Assembly (NCBI GenBank): GCA_900541875.1
Contig: UQLF01000030.1
Location: forward strand, 1-16,894
DNA: 16,894 nt
From: an uncultured Collinsella sp.
Lineage (GTDB): Bacteria > Actinomycetota > Coriobacteriia > Coriobacteriales > Coriobacteriaceae
Reading direction: 5' to 3'
The notes beneath the pieces are model-generated. The model worked only from the letters and a program-made list of their open reading frames with translations. It did no database searches and was not told the DNA's origin. Numbering within the stretch: position 1 is the stretch's first letter; each line of letters opens with the position of its first letter. Positions 16,516 through 16,894 of the stretch are shown here, in pieces. The translations under genes were made by a program, and so were the position numbers.

Positions 16516-16767
16516 ATGAAGGTTTCTGAAGTTTCCGAGACCCAGGCCGATAACCTGGTCCACATGCTCGACGCTTACGCCGAGAAGGGTGGCCACCACC
16601 TGAACATCAACGTCTTCAACCGTGAGACGCTGCTCGACGCTCAGGCTCACCCCGAGAAGTACCCGCAGCTGACCATCCGCGTTTCCGGCTATGCCGTGAA
16701 CTTCCACACGCTCACCAAGGAGCAGCAGGACGAGGTCATTGCGCGTACCTTCCACAACAAGTTCTAA
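16516..16767 (+). CDS. grcA: Stand-alone glycyl-radical subunit of pyruvate formate-lyase
   Basis: An 83-residue protein equal to the C-terminal domain of PFL. GGHHLNINVFNRETLLDAQ (25-43) and HPEKYPQLTIRVSGYAVNF (45-63) match the end of E. coli PflB and of the spare-part protein GrcA (YfiD). The radical glycine is Gly58 in RVSGY. AAGGAG lies 7 nt before the ATG, so it is independently translated. It is shorter than E. coli GrcA (127 residues), lacking that protein's N-terminal extension. Residues 1-24 replace the PflB linker. E. coli GrcA repairs oxygen-damaged full-length PflB, whereas here the neighbouring large subunit has no glycyl domain, so this protein should be an obligate partner. 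It would need a radical-SAM activase, not present in the window. Confidence 0.93.
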   Translation: MKVSEVSETQADNLVHMLDAYAEKGGHHLNINVFNRETLLDAQAHPEKYPQLTIRVSGYAVNFHTLTKEQQDEVIARTFHNKF

Positions 16768-16779
16768 AGGGATTTAACT

Positions 16780-16816
16780 CCCGCAGGGTTACTGGGGCCG
16801 GGTTTTTGTTTTTTTT
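16780..16816 (+). terminator. Probable terminator after the pfl genes, possibly misread
   Basis: CCC-G-CAG (16780-16786) and CTG-GGG (16792-16797) give an imperfect stem, followed by TTTTTGTTTTTTTT. Position and T-run suggest a rho-independent terminator, but the stem has mismatches and the sequence just after is unreliable. Confidence 0.4.
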
Positions 16817-16894
16817 AAAAAAAAAAAAAAAAAAAAAACAAACACACCCCCCCCCCCAAAAAACAACACCCCGGCAAAGAAAAAACAAGACAAA
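16817..16894. other. Low-complexity contig end, probable sequencing artefact
   Basis: From 16817 to the end there is a run of 22 A, then mixed A/C, a run of 11 C, and more A-rich sequence, with no T at all in 78 bases. This is unlike everything else in the GC-rich window and is best explained as error-prone read ends at a contig edge. No biological feature is called here. Confidence 0.75.

Overview
The window (about 16.9 kb, GC-rich, AGGAG-type ribosome binding sites, PTS sugar uptake, fermentative pyruvate formate-lyase) looks like chromosome of an anaerobic, sugar-fermenting gut actinobacterium of the class Coriobacteriia, most like Collinsella. That assignment is an inference from gene content and protein style; no database search was run.

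Region 1 (166-7029) is a beta-glucoside utilisation locus. A LicR-type PRD regulator on the minus strand faces a plus-strand operon encoding PTS EIIB, EIIC and EIIA of the lactose/cellobiose family, a GH1 6-phospho-beta-glucosidase, its own HPr and a small unknown membrane protein. The order regulator / B-C-A-hydrolase is that of the Bacillus subtilis licR-licBCAH locus. Cellobiose-type disaccharides would be phosphorylated during uptake and then split inside the cell. The HPr can feed phosphate to EIIA and, through the regulator's PRD and EIIA-like domains, report PTS activity. The divergent intergenic region holds three similar palindromic sites starting exactly 28 bp apart, the best candidates for the activator's operators. 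Several RNA hairpins lie between the genes.

Region 2 (7117-11788, minus strand) is a tightly overlapping marR-ABC-ABC operon for a heterodimeric exporter. One half has intact catalytic motifs. The other has altered Walker B and H-loop residues and an extra domain of about 200 residues between its first two membrane segments. A perfect 15-bp inverted repeat overlaps the marR start. A bidirectional terminator (7053-7097) serves both regions 1 and 2.

Region 3 (11897-13989, plus strand) has a promoter with a LacI-like operator, an SDR oxidoreductase and a KdgT-type 2-keto-3-deoxygluconate permease, each followed by a terminator-like hairpin.

Region 4 (about 14120-16816, plus strand) is the most striking. 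Pyruvate formate-lyase is encoded as two proteins: a 683-residue catalytic subunit that stops before the glycyl-radical domain, and a separate 83-residue protein carrying the RVSGYAV radical motif. The two genes are separated by 85 nt holding a perfect AT-rich 10-bp palindrome and a GC-rich hairpin. The last 80 or so bases are homopolymer-rich, lack T altogether, and are probably a bad contig end.
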